Below, piece after piece: positions 35,614 to 44,372 of a stretch of DNA of 64,000 nt (the first letter of the stretch is position 1; every line of letters starts with the position of its first letter). The position numbers and the translations under genes are program-made. Location: NCBI GenBank assembly GCA_900299185.1, contig OMIV01000070.1, positions 1 through 64,000 of the forward strand. Direction: 5' to 3'. This DNA is from Planctomycetaceae bacterium. Its GTDB lineage: Bacteria; Planctomycetota; Planctomycetia; Planctomycetales; Planctomycetaceae. Under the pieces are notes generated by a model. That model was given only the letters and a program-made list of their open reading frames with translations. It was not told the origin of the DNA and did not search any database.

Positions 35614-36219
35614 TTACTGGAGTGCCCGGACTTCGTCAGCTCGTCTTGTATTCACCGCGACGGGTACTGGTGCTCGAAGATTGCACCACCAAATCTCGGA
35701 TAAACGAGGCAGGAGAATTGGCAGGTAGGCATCGAGTGTGTCGGTCGCAGCGAGGTCTGCTGGGGCATCGACTGACTTGGCGAAGATCACTCGATCGAAG
35801 GGCCAATGGATCGACAACCAAGCTGCAATTGAATCGCTCGTGACATGCCAGCCTGCAGGCAAAGTGTTACATCCATCGGCGATGAGTTCCTCGATCAACG
35901 AGCATGCATCGAGAATTGGAGTTCGACCCGTACTCCAGGCAACTTCGACTTCGTAACGAGTCCAACAATGCTTGGTTCCTGAGATCAGTTTTTCGGCGAA
36001 GGATGCGGTGAGGCTCATGGCCTCAATCGCCAATTGATGAGATTCGATTGGCGTCAGTTTGAAAGTGCGATCCCACTCTCGCACTGCGTCAGCAGCTTCG
36101 GCACCGCCGATGAGCAATGCCACTCGATCGTCATTGCAACTCTTGATCAACTGCTTGATCCGAACTGCGAGATCTGGGAACGACAACAGGCTGCCACCGA
36201 CTTTGATGACCGAGCTCAT
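35614..36219 (-). CDS. Amino-acid-kinase-family protein (possibly MfnE-like)
   Basis: The start is placed at ATG 36219 (MSSVIKVGGSLLS), since the upstream extension to 36339 is not protein-like. It gives 201 residues. The AAK-fold phosphate-binding strand is VIKVGGSLL, followed by VALLIGGAEAADAVREW. Close relatives include UMP kinase, glutamate 5-kinase and the archaeal MfnE of methanofuran synthesis. A small AAK-family protein is, as I recall, among the genes found with H4MPT-linked C1 clusters in methylotrophs. With fae and the methylene-H4MPT dehydrogenase 23 kb away, a cofactor-synthesis role is plausible but unproven. The upstream 231-aa gene ends 37 bases before it. Confidence 0.6.
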   Translation of the reverse strand: MSSVIKVGGSLLSFPDLAVRIKQLIKSCNDDRVALLIGGAEAADAVREWDRTFKLTPIESHQLAIEAMSLTASFAEKLISGTKHCWTRYEVEVAWSTGRTPILDACSLIEELIADGCNTLPAGWHVTSDSIAAWLSIHWPFDRVIFAKSVDAPADLAATDTLDAYLPILLPRLSEIWWCNLRAPVPVAVNTRRADEVRALQ

Positions 36220-36256
36220 CGCGACGTCTTTCTGAGATGCTTCGTCGAGACGACGG

Positions 36257-36952
36257 TTATCGCGACCAGGGCAGCAAGCCTTTTTCACGCAACTCCTGAA
36301 CGTTGCCGGGGGTACTGGCCATGATTCGCTCGGTCGCAAACTTCATCACTGCGACACCTGCGAGTCTCGCCGGAGCGCTGAGGATCGCGACTCGATCTTC
36401 GTCTTCGCTATCGAGCTGCCGATTTAGCTTGGCGACGACTTCCTCAACGCTGTCGCTGACCAGCTTCTCTGGGCCCGAACGATTCGTCAGCTTGAGGTTC
36501 GAGAACAACGAAGCTCGCCGCGCGAGCATAAAGTCGATGATGCCTTCGTCCCCGTCTTGTTCTTCGAAGAAGTCTCGAAACTCGGGGTGCATGTTGTCCG
36601 GAGTGAGGATCAACGGGCGAGCAATCTTCACTTCGCCCTTACGAACCTTGACCATGCCGCCTTGCTTGTCGGGAGCGCAGACTAAGTAATACGGCAGGTC
36701 GGAATCCCCGAAGGTGAAGAGTGTGTATTCGATATTCCGCTCGATACGCACCGAACTCCACAAGCGACGGAAGTGAGATTCGTCTTCATAGTCAGGGAAG
36801 AGCATTTCAAACCCAATTGGTGTGAAGACTGTTGCGCCCGTCCCTGGGCCAAGACCTGGTATTGGACTCTCTGAGTCACCCACTGAACTCTGCAATGGGA
36901 GTTGCTCTGCGATCCCAGTCTTATAGCCACAAATACTTGTAGAGGAACTCAA
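36257..36952 (-). CDS. Conserved protein of unknown function (about 231 aa)
   Basis: The frame gives up to 231 residues and overlaps the HlyD gene's end by 32 bases. Start uncertain: the first 48 residues look less structured, and an ATG at 36805 (MLFPDYEDESHFRRLW) is an alternative without a ribosome binding site. The core from residue 50 is well mixed alpha/beta, with YTLFTFGDSDLPYYLVCAPD, then VKIARPLILTPDN and a helical tail. I do not recognise a family. It lies between the GAF-HlyD fusion and the amino-acid kinase in a same-strand run. Confidence 0.55.
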   Translation of the reverse strand: MSSSTSICGYKTGIAEQLPLQSSVGDSESPIPGLGPGTGATVFTPIGFEMLFPDYEDESHFRRLWSSVRIERNIEYTLFTFGDSDLPYYLVCAPDKQGGMVKVRKGEVKIARPLILTPDNMHPEFRDFFEEQDGDEGIIDFMLARRASLFSNLKLTNRSGPEKLVSDSVEEVVAKLNRQLDSEDEDRVAILSAPARLAGVAVMKFATERIMASTPGNVQELREKGLLPWSR

Positions 36953-38966
36953 TCACGTCGCCGAATAGCACGTAACCTAACGGCTTCAGACCGCAGTTGA
37001 TCTTGGCTCGAACCTCTGCGCCGATGCGCGGACCACGCGGCAGTTTCTCGGGATCGATTGATGCGAAGAAGACGACGACCGCGCCTTTCTCTTCGGATGG
37101 ATTGGTTCGAGTCGCCATCTCGCCGAGAACGCCGTTGAATGTTTTTTCGGAGTCCGTCGCCAATACGAACTCAACTGGAAGCTCTGTGGTATTGAGAGCC
37201 TTTTGAGCGTCGATGATGTGGCCCATGCGATGGTCTTGGACATCCAGTTCCAGTCGCCACTGTTGTTTGTCGTCCTTGATCTCCAGCAAGACTTCGCCAC
37301 GTCTTACGGGGCGGTTCTGCAGAAGTTGTTTGATCTGGAAGGTGGAAATGATGCCGTCGATTGGTGACTTCACATGCAGCGAGTCGATGCGCTCGCCGAG
37401 GACCGCACGTTGCTGAATCAAACCCTCGATTTCAGCCGCGTTTTGCAGGAGTTGGCCGTTGAGTTTGTCGCGTTCGGTTTGGTCGACGGTGCGTTGTAAT
37501 TGTGCTTCCAGCCCGGCTCGCACAGCGTCTTTAGCCGCGAGGTCGGTACCTGCTGCAACGAACTGTTGATTGAGTTCCTTGTTTTCGATGACGAGCAATA
37601 AGTCGTCCTGTTTCACGCGCTGGCCACTATCAACTTTGATATCGATAACGTCACCGTCCCAGGGAGCGAATACGTCCTTCTGTACCACCGGCATCATGCG
37701 GCCTTCGCCTTCGACGCGGTAATCCCACTGCACGAGCCACAGGGCTGCGAGCGTTAACAGCACGCCGATGACAGCCAGGCCGGCCTTCATGCCGTTTTTG
37801 CCTTCGAGCAACGTCCACGCTTTGCCGAGTTTGACCCAGACCGGCATCAAGAAGATGCGGTGGTAGCGCTTGGCGTTGAAGATTGCCGAGCCAACGTGGT
37901 CCGCGATCAAGTCGGCTTTGTCGACGACTCCCGGCTTGGGCTGACTCTCTGAAACTTGCTCGACGATGATTCCGCCTACTGCCTTGCGAACCTTCTCTTT
38001 GGGGCGAGCTCGATCGTCGTCCTTCTTGATGAGTTCATCCGGTTCAAATACCGGAATGACCATCACCATGCGCGAACCGCTCTCTTGGATGAAGTCCCCC
38101 AAGACCTTCTCGGTCTTCGGTGGCAGTTGCTCGATCTTGCCCGAGTAAGCCAGTTTTTCGCCGGTGGAGATCACATCTTGAGCGAGGTCGGTCAGCTTGC
38201 GAACGAGGTTCGCTCGTTGATTTACAGACTCTTGCCCGCTGATGGCGCGAATGACGGCTTTCTTACCATCGAGCACCGCGACGCTCATGCGATCGCAACC
38301 CACAAGCAGGCGACCATCGTTGGCAGCAGTGAACGCGACTTCGCGAGGATCCAGCGACTTATGCAGTTGAAGAATGAACTGCTCGAACTCTTCGGCCACC
38401 TTACCAACGGTGACTCCGTGGTCGTGCTGTTCGGAAGCTTGTCGATCCAGAAATCGACAGGCGTAGCCCGTCATTTGCTCGACGAACTGAAGAAAACCCG
38501 GCCGCGCCGCCTTGGGTGTGTCGGCTCTTTGGAAGATCTCGACGACACCGACAACCTCTTTGTTTTGCTGCAGAGCGGCCAGAACCAACATGTCTTCAGT
38601 GGGGAGTTCGGCCTGCGTTTCGCCGGGTTGATAGGTACAGGCTTGGCCGTGCGACAGCACTTCCCCCAACAACTTCTGATTGGCAGACAACGCGTTAGGG
38701 CTGTTGTTGAAGCCAATCTTGTCGAGATTCTGCTCGACCAGTAACTCAATCCGGTTGGCATTGCTCTTGAGCCACACGGCGCCAGCTCGCGCACCAACGG
38801 CCGCGATCACTCGCTTCAGAAATTCGGTGAAGAAGATCTTGGGAGTCAGGTCTGACTTCTTGGAGTACTCCTCAATTTCGCGAGCCAGTTGAATGATCTT
38901 CTCGCGGACTGCTCTGACGGGATCGTTGTCATTGTCAGGAGTTGGCGGGGCTTTGGGCGATGACAT
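36921..38966 (-). CDS. GAF-domain / HlyD-type membrane fusion protein
   Basis: A 681-residue protein. The N-terminal 350 residues are cytoplasmic, with two GAF-like regions (about 40-175, containing ARAGAVWLKSNANRIELLVE, and about 195-350, containing LLVGCDRMSVAVLDGKKAVI). One membrane segment at about 396-414 follows (GLAVIGVLLTLAALWLV). Then a HlyD/RND-adaptor periplasmic part: the first lipoyl-like half with 'VFAPWDGDVIDIKVDSGQRV', a helical hairpin (about 465-535), the second lipoyl half with 'VKSPIDGIIST', and a beta barrel. GAF domains usually sense small ligands. The fusion suggests an export adaptor whose assembly is ligand-controlled. No exporter permease or TolC-like gene lies next to it in the window. 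Confidence 0.85.
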   Translation of the reverse strand: MSSPKAPPTPDNDNDPVRAVREKIIQLAREIEEYSKKSDLTPKIFFTEFLKRVIAAVGARAGAVWLKSNANRIELLVEQNLDKIGFNNSPNALSANQKLLGEVLSHGQACTYQPGETQAELPTEDMLVLAALQQNKEVVGVVEIFQRADTPKAARPGFLQFVEQMTGYACRFLDRQASEQHDHGVTVGKVAEEFEQFILQLHKSLDPREVAFTAANDGRLLVGCDRMSVAVLDGKKAVIRAISGQESVNQRANLVRKLTDLAQDVISTGEKLAYSGKIEQLPPKTEKVLGDFIQESGSRMVMVIPVFEPDELIKKDDDRARPKEKVRKAVGGIIVEQVSESQPKPGVVDKADLIADHVGSAIFNAKRYHRIFLMPVWVKLGKAWTLLEGKNGMKAGLAVIGVLLTLAALWLVQWDYRVEGEGRMMPVVQKDVFAPWDGDVIDIKVDSGQRVKQDDLLLVIENKELNQQFVAAGTDLAAKDAVRAGLEAQLQRTVDQTERDKLNGQLLQNAAEIEGLIQQRAVLGERIDSLHVKSPIDGIISTFQIKQLLQNRPVRRGEVLLEIKDDKQQWRLELDVQDHRMGHIIDAQKALNTTELPVEFVLATDSEKTFNGVLGEMATRTNPSEEKGAVVVFFASIDPEKLPRGPRIGAEVRAKINCGLKPLGYVLFGDVIEFLYKYLWL

Positions 38967-39113
38967 ATTGGGCTCAGAAATTTCGGGGAGAACGCTCGAA
39001 ACTACGGCAAGTAAAGCTTTGTAGTCGTTCCCGAAATTGGCCGGAAGGCCATGTCTGACTAACCGCTATGACAGAGTTTTGATTGCCCAGTCTCTCGCTA
39101 GATGAAATGAAAA

Positions 39114-39158
39114 ACTGCCAGTGCCGAGTCCTCGTAAAGAGGGCCTAGCACTGGCAGT
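39114..39158 (-). terminator. Terminator of the HD-GYP gene
   Basis: ACTGCCAGTGC at 39114-39124 pairs perfectly with the complement at 39148-39158 (11-bp stem). On the minus strand the stem is followed by T residues (TTTTCATTTC). It lies about 40 bases past the stop of the HD-GYP gene. An inner CCTC/GAGG pairing further stabilises the loop. Confidence 0.85.
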
Positions 39159-39200
39159 CGTATGGATTCGTAGGCAATCGATGGATGCTGTCTGCTGAGG

Positions 39201-40454
39201 CTATTCGTTGTCCGCGTACTGAAGCTGTACTTCGACGATCTCTTTGGAACGTCGGAAGAAGGCGTCGAGCACTCGCGGGTCGAATTGAGTGCCGCGTTTC
39301 TCTTCGAGCATCTTGAAACACTTCTCGCGGGGAAACGGAGCCTTGTAGGGCCGCTTGCTTGAGAGAGCGTCGTAAACGTCGGCAACTGCAGTGATGCGTC
39401 CTTCGATCGGAATGTCTTCGCCAGCGAGTCCCAGTGGGTAGCCTTGTCCGTTCCACCACTCATGATGAGTTAGCGCGACTCGCGAAGCCAGACGCATGAC
39501 CGGCGAGGACTTCACATTCATCAGCAACCCACCGAGTTCCGTGTGATGCTTAAGTGCGTTCCACTCACTTTCTGGCATGCTGCTAACGATCTTGTTTCCG
39601 AAGCCGCAATGGCGTTGCATCATGGCGTACTCTTCGGGGTCGAGCTTGCCGGGCTTGTGCAAAATGGCATCTGGAATGCCGATCTTACCGACATCGTGAA
39701 GCTGAGCAGCTTGCTCCAAAGCGTCGACTTGGTGGTCGCGGAAACCGAGTTCTTTGGCGATGAGTCCAGCGAACTTGCCAACGCGAATCACATGATGGCC
39801 GGTGTCGTTGTCACGGAATTCCGCCGCGCGAGCCAAGCAGTAAATGATTTGTTTGCGGGACGCGGCGAGTTCTTCTGTGCGGCGGCGAACTTGTTCTTCG
39901 AGGTCTTCTGAGTACCGCGACAACATGTCGAAGTGAGACTTTGCCGCCAGCACGTTGCGGACTCGCAGAACCAGCTCATGAGTCTCGACTGGCTTCGAGA
40001 GGAAGTCGGTTGCTCCCAGTTCGAGGGCTTGGACTTTGATGTTCGCTTCGGGAGATGCTGTGAGGATGACAACAGGAATATGCGACAGCTCACGGTCGTG
40101 TTTCATCGTTCGCAAGATGTCGAGGCCACTGACTCCCGGCATCATTACATCGAGCAACACAATGTCGGGTTTCTCATCGCGGACGACTTTGAGAGCCTTG
40201 TCCGACTCAGTGAGCGTCAAGAAGTTGGAGTATCCACTGTGCTGTAAGAATTTCTTCACGACGAGCATGTTATACGGCTCGTCATCCACGATCATGATCT
40301 TCGCATCTTGCGTGAAGAGGTCGGGTTTGGGGTGAGGCGACTCTCGCGCTGTGCCCGATGAATTGGTTGAGAGTTCATCGAGTCCGAGCGAGTTCAAGGT
40401 CTCGTCCAAACTGACGACCGGTGTAGTGGGGCGGCGGGTAACTGCGGCAACCAT
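39201..40454 (-). CDS. Response regulator with HD-GYP phosphodiesterase domain
   Basis: The start is placed at ATG 40454 (MVAAVTRRPTTPVVS), with GGGAAG upstream; 417 residues. A receiver domain runs from about residue 50 (KIMIVDDEPYN) with the phospho-acceptor Asp in DIVLLDVMMPG and Lys in LSKPVE. A coiled linker (about 175-205) connects to the HD-GYP domain: HDVGKIGIPD, then ALTHHEWWNGQGYPLGLAG, the GYP motif. HD-GYP domains hydrolyse cyclic di-GMP to pGpG or GMP. So this is a two-component output that lowers c-di-GMP, controlling motility or attachment. The histidine kinase is not adjacent; the kinase at 50.8-51.9 kb is a candidate only. A terminator follows. Confidence 0.93.
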   Translation of the reverse strand: MVAAVTRRPTTPVVSLDETLNSLGLDELSTNSSGTARESPHPKPDLFTQDAKIMIVDDEPYNMLVVKKFLQHSGYSNFLTLTESDKALKVVRDEKPDIVLLDVMMPGVSGLDILRTMKHDRELSHIPVVILTASPEANIKVQALELGATDFLSKPVETHELVLRVRNVLAAKSHFDMLSRYSEDLEEQVRRRTEELAASRKQIIYCLARAAEFRDNDTGHHVIRVGKFAGLIAKELGFRDHQVDALEQAAQLHDVGKIGIPDAILHKPGKLDPEEYAMMQRHCGFGNKIVSSMPESEWNALKHHTELGGLLMNVKSSPVMRLASRVALTHHEWWNGQGYPLGLAGEDIPIEGRITAVADVYDALSSKRPYKAPFPREKCFKMLEEKRGTQFDPRVLDAFFRRSKEIVEVQLQYADNE

Positions 40455-41750
40455 GACAAGCTTCCCGAGGTCCAGGGCCTCATTGGTGCAACGTTGAAGC
40501 GTTCGTCGCACAAGTCTCAAGTTGCGTCAGTGAGACGTGAGTTCAAGCGGCCTACGCGATGAACTTCACAGAACGCCGTACATCGACGCGACTCCTTGCT
40601 CATGCCCGAGTGTGACGATGTGACGCTCAACCATTGGTCAAGTTTTCGACTTTCAGCGTTAGGCATTTTGGGTGAGTCCAATTTGTCTCATTCGGTCGGT
40701 CTAGTTGATGGGGTTGTGATGATCGATCCAGTCGTTGGGGTGGAGACATGAGGCGATTTCCGTCCGTTTGCGGTCGCACATCGGCTCGTTACGATCCCGC
40801 CCGCTTCAAACGGCGGAAGAATTGCATCGCAGCACGAGGGTGTTACGGGCAGTTTGGAAGACGGTTGAAGATTCCAATCCGCAGCCTCTCGGAGACGGAA
40901 AGTCTTTGGGCGGCACGGTGGAAGAGCGGTTTCGATCCGGGCGATTGTGGGCTCGGACGTCTTTCCCTGACCAAGTTATGTTGTTGAACCGATGATGGTT
41001 CCTTTGCAAACAGTCGCGCTCGCCCTAGCTGGCCTGCTGTTGCTGATCGTTCTGACCTTGTGGTCGCGCTGTGCGCGACTCGGTCGTGGTCTCGTTCCGG
41101 CGGTCGTTCTCTTCGATCGATCCGTGCGAGGTTCGCGAGTTGGTCAGGTTCAGCAGTGGTTTGGCTCGTGCCGGTGGCATCCGTGGCTCGCCAACCGGCG
41201 TCGCTCATCTGAGGATGGGCGAGACTCGGGCGGATGGCGAGAGCGGGTTCGGATCGCACTGCTGCCATAACGCTAGGTCCGCTCTGCCACTGTGCCACTC
41301 GGTCATCGTCCTTATTCCTTTCGGTATTGGATGACCGAGCCGAAGTCTCGTCCGACTCCAGTTCGGCATTTTCTCCGGTCTTGTCTTGAGATGTTTGGCG
41401 AGTCTCATCCCTTTCGATGTGACTCGATCATTGAACTTTGACTGGTATGGCACTCGTAACTTGAGGCGCTACGGCGACTCGAAGTGACGTGGCTTTACCG
41501 AGTCTGGGCTCAATGAATGCTTGCACGGCCTTGTTGATCCGCGCGAGTCGTGACTGGGTGATTCGTCTCTTCATAGAGTTGGTGTGACGAGCGAATTCAT
41601 ACCGGTCGCGATCTCGGTTGGTCGGCGGTCGCGAGCGTGAATGACGTCGCGAGATAGGACTGGTGAGTGCTGAATTCTCTGTCTCGCCGCCGCAGCCTCG
41701 CGCGGACAGTGAGAGCGGCTGCGTCCTTGGGCTGATAAGGGACGCACTCA
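40455..41750. other. Gene-poor region, 1.3 kb, with inverted repeats
   Basis: The longest apparent gap in the window. Several open frames cross it, including a 92-codon plus-strand frame at 40992-41270 with a hydrophobic start (TVALALAGLLLLIVLTLW), but the rest of each translation looks random. Inverted repeats: CTCGGTCATC at 41299-41308 with its complement at 41330-41339; and TGCGTCC at 41720-41726 with GGACGCA at 41740-41746, covering the rny ribosome binding region. No tRNA was seen. It may hold a non-coding RNA or a decayed gene. Confidence 0.4.
41720..41746 (+). promoter_or_regulatory. Hairpin over the rny ribosome binding site
   Basis: TGCGTCC (41720-41726) can pair with GGACGCA (41740-41746). 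The 3' arm and loop include the AAGGG that lies about 10 bases before the rny ATG at 41751. Folding would hide the ribosome binding site. This would suit autoregulation of an RNase gene, but this is inference from pairing alone. Confidence 0.35.
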
Positions 41751-43289
41751 ATGGAATATTTGATCGGAATTGTGGCTCTGGCCGTGGGCGGCGGAGTCGG
41801 CTTCTACTTCGACCGAATGCGGATGGGCGCCGCGTTCAAAGATCGCGACCAGATTGTCGAGCAGGCTCGGCGCGATGCAGAAAACATTCGTCGTGACGAG
41901 GAGCTGAAGTCGCGCGAAGAACTGCTCAAACGCCGCGAGGAACTTGAAGGTTCGTTGAAGACTCTGCGTGACGAAGTGCATCAGCAGCAACGCGAGCTCG
42001 ATCGCCGCGAGATGACGCTCAACGAACGCGACTCGGAATACAAGAAGCGCGAGAAGCTGGTTGAGAGTCAGCAGCAGAAGCTGGCCGCCAAGACGAAGTC
42101 GGTTGAGACCAAAGAGAAGGAACTCGATCGCATGATCGCTGACGAGCAACAACAGCTCTTCAAGATCAGCGGCATGAATCAAGACGACGCACGCGTCATG
42201 GTCTTGGAGCGACTGGAACGCACTCTCAAGGACGAAGCTGGAGCGTTGGTGCTCAAGTTCGAAGGAGAGATCAAGCAACGACAAGAAGAGTTGTCTCGCG
42301 AGATCCTCGGCATGGCGATGCAACGCATTGCGTCGGTGCATACGTCTGAAATGACCGTCTCGACCGTCGACATTCCGAGCGACGAAATGAAGGGACGCAT
42401 CATTGGTCGTGAAGGTCGCAACATCCGCGCGTTCGAAAAGATTGCCGGTGTCGATGTGATCGTGGACGACACTCCCGGCGTCGTTGTTGTTTCGGCGTTC
42501 GACAAAGTGCGCCGCGAAGTTGCTCGGCTGTCTCTCGTTAAGCTGATTGAAGACGGACGCATTCATCCGACTCGGATTGAGGAGATCGTCAACGAGACTC
42601 AGGCTGAGATGGATGCCTTCATCCGTCGAACCGGCCAAGAAGCGTGTCACGAAGCGCATGTCATCGGCATGCATGACAAGCTGATCGACCTGATGGGCCG
42701 ATTGCACTTTCGAACCAGCTACAGCCAGAACGTGCTGCGACACTCGATCGAAGTGGCGCACATCGCGGGCTTGCTGGCGGAACAGATCGGTTTGGATGGC
42801 ACGTTGGCTCGACGCTGCGGCTTCTTGCATGACATCGGTAAGGCTGCCGATCACGAGATGGAAGGCGGACATCCCGCCGTCGGTGCTGAGTTGCTGAAGC
42901 GATATGGCGAACGCGAAGAAGTCGTGCATGCGGCTGCTGGCCATCACGACGACATTCGCCCCGAGTTCATCTACACGGTGCTGGTGGCGACAGCGGATGC
43001 TGCCTCGGCTTCGCGTCCGGGTGCTCGTCGCGAGAACTTGGAACGCTACGTCAAACGCTTGGAAGAACTCGAAGCAGTGGCCTGTGGATTCCCCGGAGTC
43101 GAGCAAGCCTATGCCGTGCAGGCTGGTCGCGAGATTCGCATCATCGTCAACTCGGATCAGGTCAATGATCCCGAGGCCGCGAAGATGTGTCGCGAGATCG
43201 CTCTGCAGATCGAGCAGACGCTGACGTACCCCGGCGAAGTCAAAGTGGTGGTGATGCGCGAGACACGTTCGATCGAGTTCGCGCGCTAA
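41751..43289 (+). CDS. rny: Ribonuclease Y
   Basis: A membrane-anchored endoribonuclease that starts mRNA decay. It has 512 residues, the usual length. An N-terminal membrane helix (about 2-20) and a long charged coiled-coil (about 30-200) are followed by a KH RNA-binding domain ([20 protein letters not shown], from about 217). The HD domain has [28 protein letters not shown] and AAGHHDD from about 325 to 410, with the HD metal pair in 'LHDIGK'. The C-terminus ends in the family's [10 protein letters not shown]. It is single, ending in a strong terminator. Confidence 0.97.
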   Translation: MEYLIGIVALAVGGGVGFYFDRMRMGAAFKDRDQIVEQARRDAENIRRDEELKSREELLKRREELEGSLKTLRDEVHQQQRELDRREMTLNERDSEYKKREKLVESQQQKLAAKTKSVETKEKELDRMIADEQQQLFKISGMNQDDARVMVLERLERTLKDEAGALVLKFEGEIKQRQEELSREILGMAMQRIASVHTSEMTVSTVDIPSDEMKGRIIGREGRNIRAFEKIAGVDVIVDDTPGVVVVSAFDKVRREVARLSLVKLIEDGRIHPTRIEEIVNETQAEMDAFIRRTGQEACHEAHVIGMHDKLIDLMGRLHFRTSYSQNVLRHSIEVAHIAGLLAEQIGLDGTLARRCGFLHDIGKAADHEMEGGHPAVGAELLKRYGEREEVVHAAAGHHDDIRPEFIYTVLVATADAASASRPGARRENLERYVKRLEELEAVACGFPGVEQAYAVQAGREIRIIVNSDQVNDPEAAKMCREIALQIEQTLTYPGEVKVVVMRETRSIEFAR

Positions 43290-43310
43290 CAACAGCCTGC
43301 CGTGTGTCTT

Positions 43311-43358
43311 CAACGCCCCGTCGTGCGAGTTACTCGAACGACGGGGCGTTTTGTTTTT
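43311..43358 (+). terminator. Terminator after rny
   Basis: AACGCCCCGTCGT at 43312-43324 pairs with ACGACGGGGCGTT at 43338-43350 (13-bp perfect stem), followed by TTGTTTTT. An inner pairing (CGAGT/ACTCG) closes the loop. It is about 22 bases after the rny stop. Confidence 0.92.
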
Positions 43359-43418
43359 GCGATAGTTTGTGGGCTCGTGCTCTTGGCGGGTCGATGAGTT
43401 CCGGCACAGAATGGCGGT

Positions 43419-44372
43419 ATGACTCAAACTGCTGCTCCCACCGCTCGCTACATCGAACCGAAAGCGCTGATGCGGATTCGCTCGCTCGAACTCCGCGTCA
43501 AGGCGGTGATGGAAGGCTTCGTCACGGGTTTGCATCGCAGCCCGTTTCATGGGTTCTCGGTCGAGTTCACGGAGTACCGGCAATTCTCCAACGGTGATGA
43601 CCCACGCTTTCTCGATTGGAAGGTCGTGGCACGCTCCGATCGGTACTACATCAAACGCTTTGAGGATGAGACCAATCTTCGCTGTCACTTGTTGGTCGAT
43701 AACAGTCGTTCGATGAGCTACGGCTCTGGCACGTTTGCGAAGGCTGACTACGCGAAGACTTTGGCCGCGTGTTTGGCTTACAGCTTGAGTCAGCAGCGTG
43801 ACGCAGTGGGGCTGGTACTCTTCGATGAAAAAGTTGAAGACCAATTGCCGGCTCGGTTTCGGCATGGCCACTTGCGACAGATTTTGGTGGCACTCGAACG
43901 TGCGACGGGTGGGCAATCGACCAACCTGGTTGAGCCGCTCGAAAGAGTGGCTTCGCAAGTTCGCAAACGTGGTCTCGTCGTCTTGATCTCTGACTTGCTG
44001 GCTCCGACGACGGGACTCGAACGAGCACTGACGGCATTGTCTTCTTGCGGGCACGAGTTGGTTGTCTTTCAAACTCTGGATCCGCGCGAACTCGATTTTG
44101 GGTTCGAGTCCGCAGCGTTGTTCGTGGATCAAGAATCGGGGCGTGAGCTTTATGTAGATCCCGCTACATCAAGAGATCACTACAAGCGGCGGCTGGATGC
44201 ACATCTCTCTGAGTTGCGGACGATCTGCGAAAAACTCGGCGCGATCTATCACTTGGTCCCGACAGACATGCCGCTCGAAATCTTGCTCGGAGAGTTCTTC
44301 ACCGAGAGCCAACGGTTGAAGTCCCGAGGTCGTCAGTCGCGCCGGTCGACTGGAGGAGCGAGGTCAACATGA
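43419..44372 (+). CDS. DUF58 domain protein
   Basis: A 317-residue protein without membrane segments. The DUF58 core 'G-F-S-V-E-F-T-E-Y-R-Q-F' with GDDPRFLDWKVVARSDRYYI (near residue 65) is complete. A VWA-like fold follows (LLVDNSRSMSYGS, near residue 95), as in the typical DUF58 C-terminal half. DUF58 genes normally sit after a MoxR-type AAA ATPase gene; none lies upstream here (rny does). It overlaps the next gene by ATGA (44372-44369). The role, probably in envelope or chaperone-like assembly, is not established. Confidence 0.92.
   Translation: MTQTAAPTARYIEPKALMRIRSLELRVKAVMEGFVTGLHRSPFHGFSVEFTEYRQFSNGDDPRFLDWKVVARSDRYYIKRFEDETNLRCHLLVDNSRSMSYGSGTFAKADYAKTLAACLAYSLSQQRDAVGLVLFDEKVEDQLPARFRHGHLRQILVALERATGGQSTNLVEPLERVASQVRKRGLVVLISDLLAPTTGLERALTALSSCGHELVVFQTLDPRELDFGFESAALFVDQESGRELYVDPATSRDHYKRRLDAHLSELRTICEKLGAIYHLVPTDMPLEILLGEFFTESQRLKSRGRQSRRSTGGARST

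Noticed and set aside
40992-41270. A 92-codon frame with a hydrophobic start in the gene-poor region
   Set aside because: After the hydrophobic stretch the rest is Arg/Trp/Gly-rich and random-looking, and no ribosome binding site was seen. Kept only as a note in the region entry.
41748-44132. A 794-codon antisense open frame across rny and DUF58
   Set aside because: It lies opposite two well-recognised genes, and its translation is His/Arg/Gln-rich with no domain. Long antisense frames are expected opposite high-GC genes.
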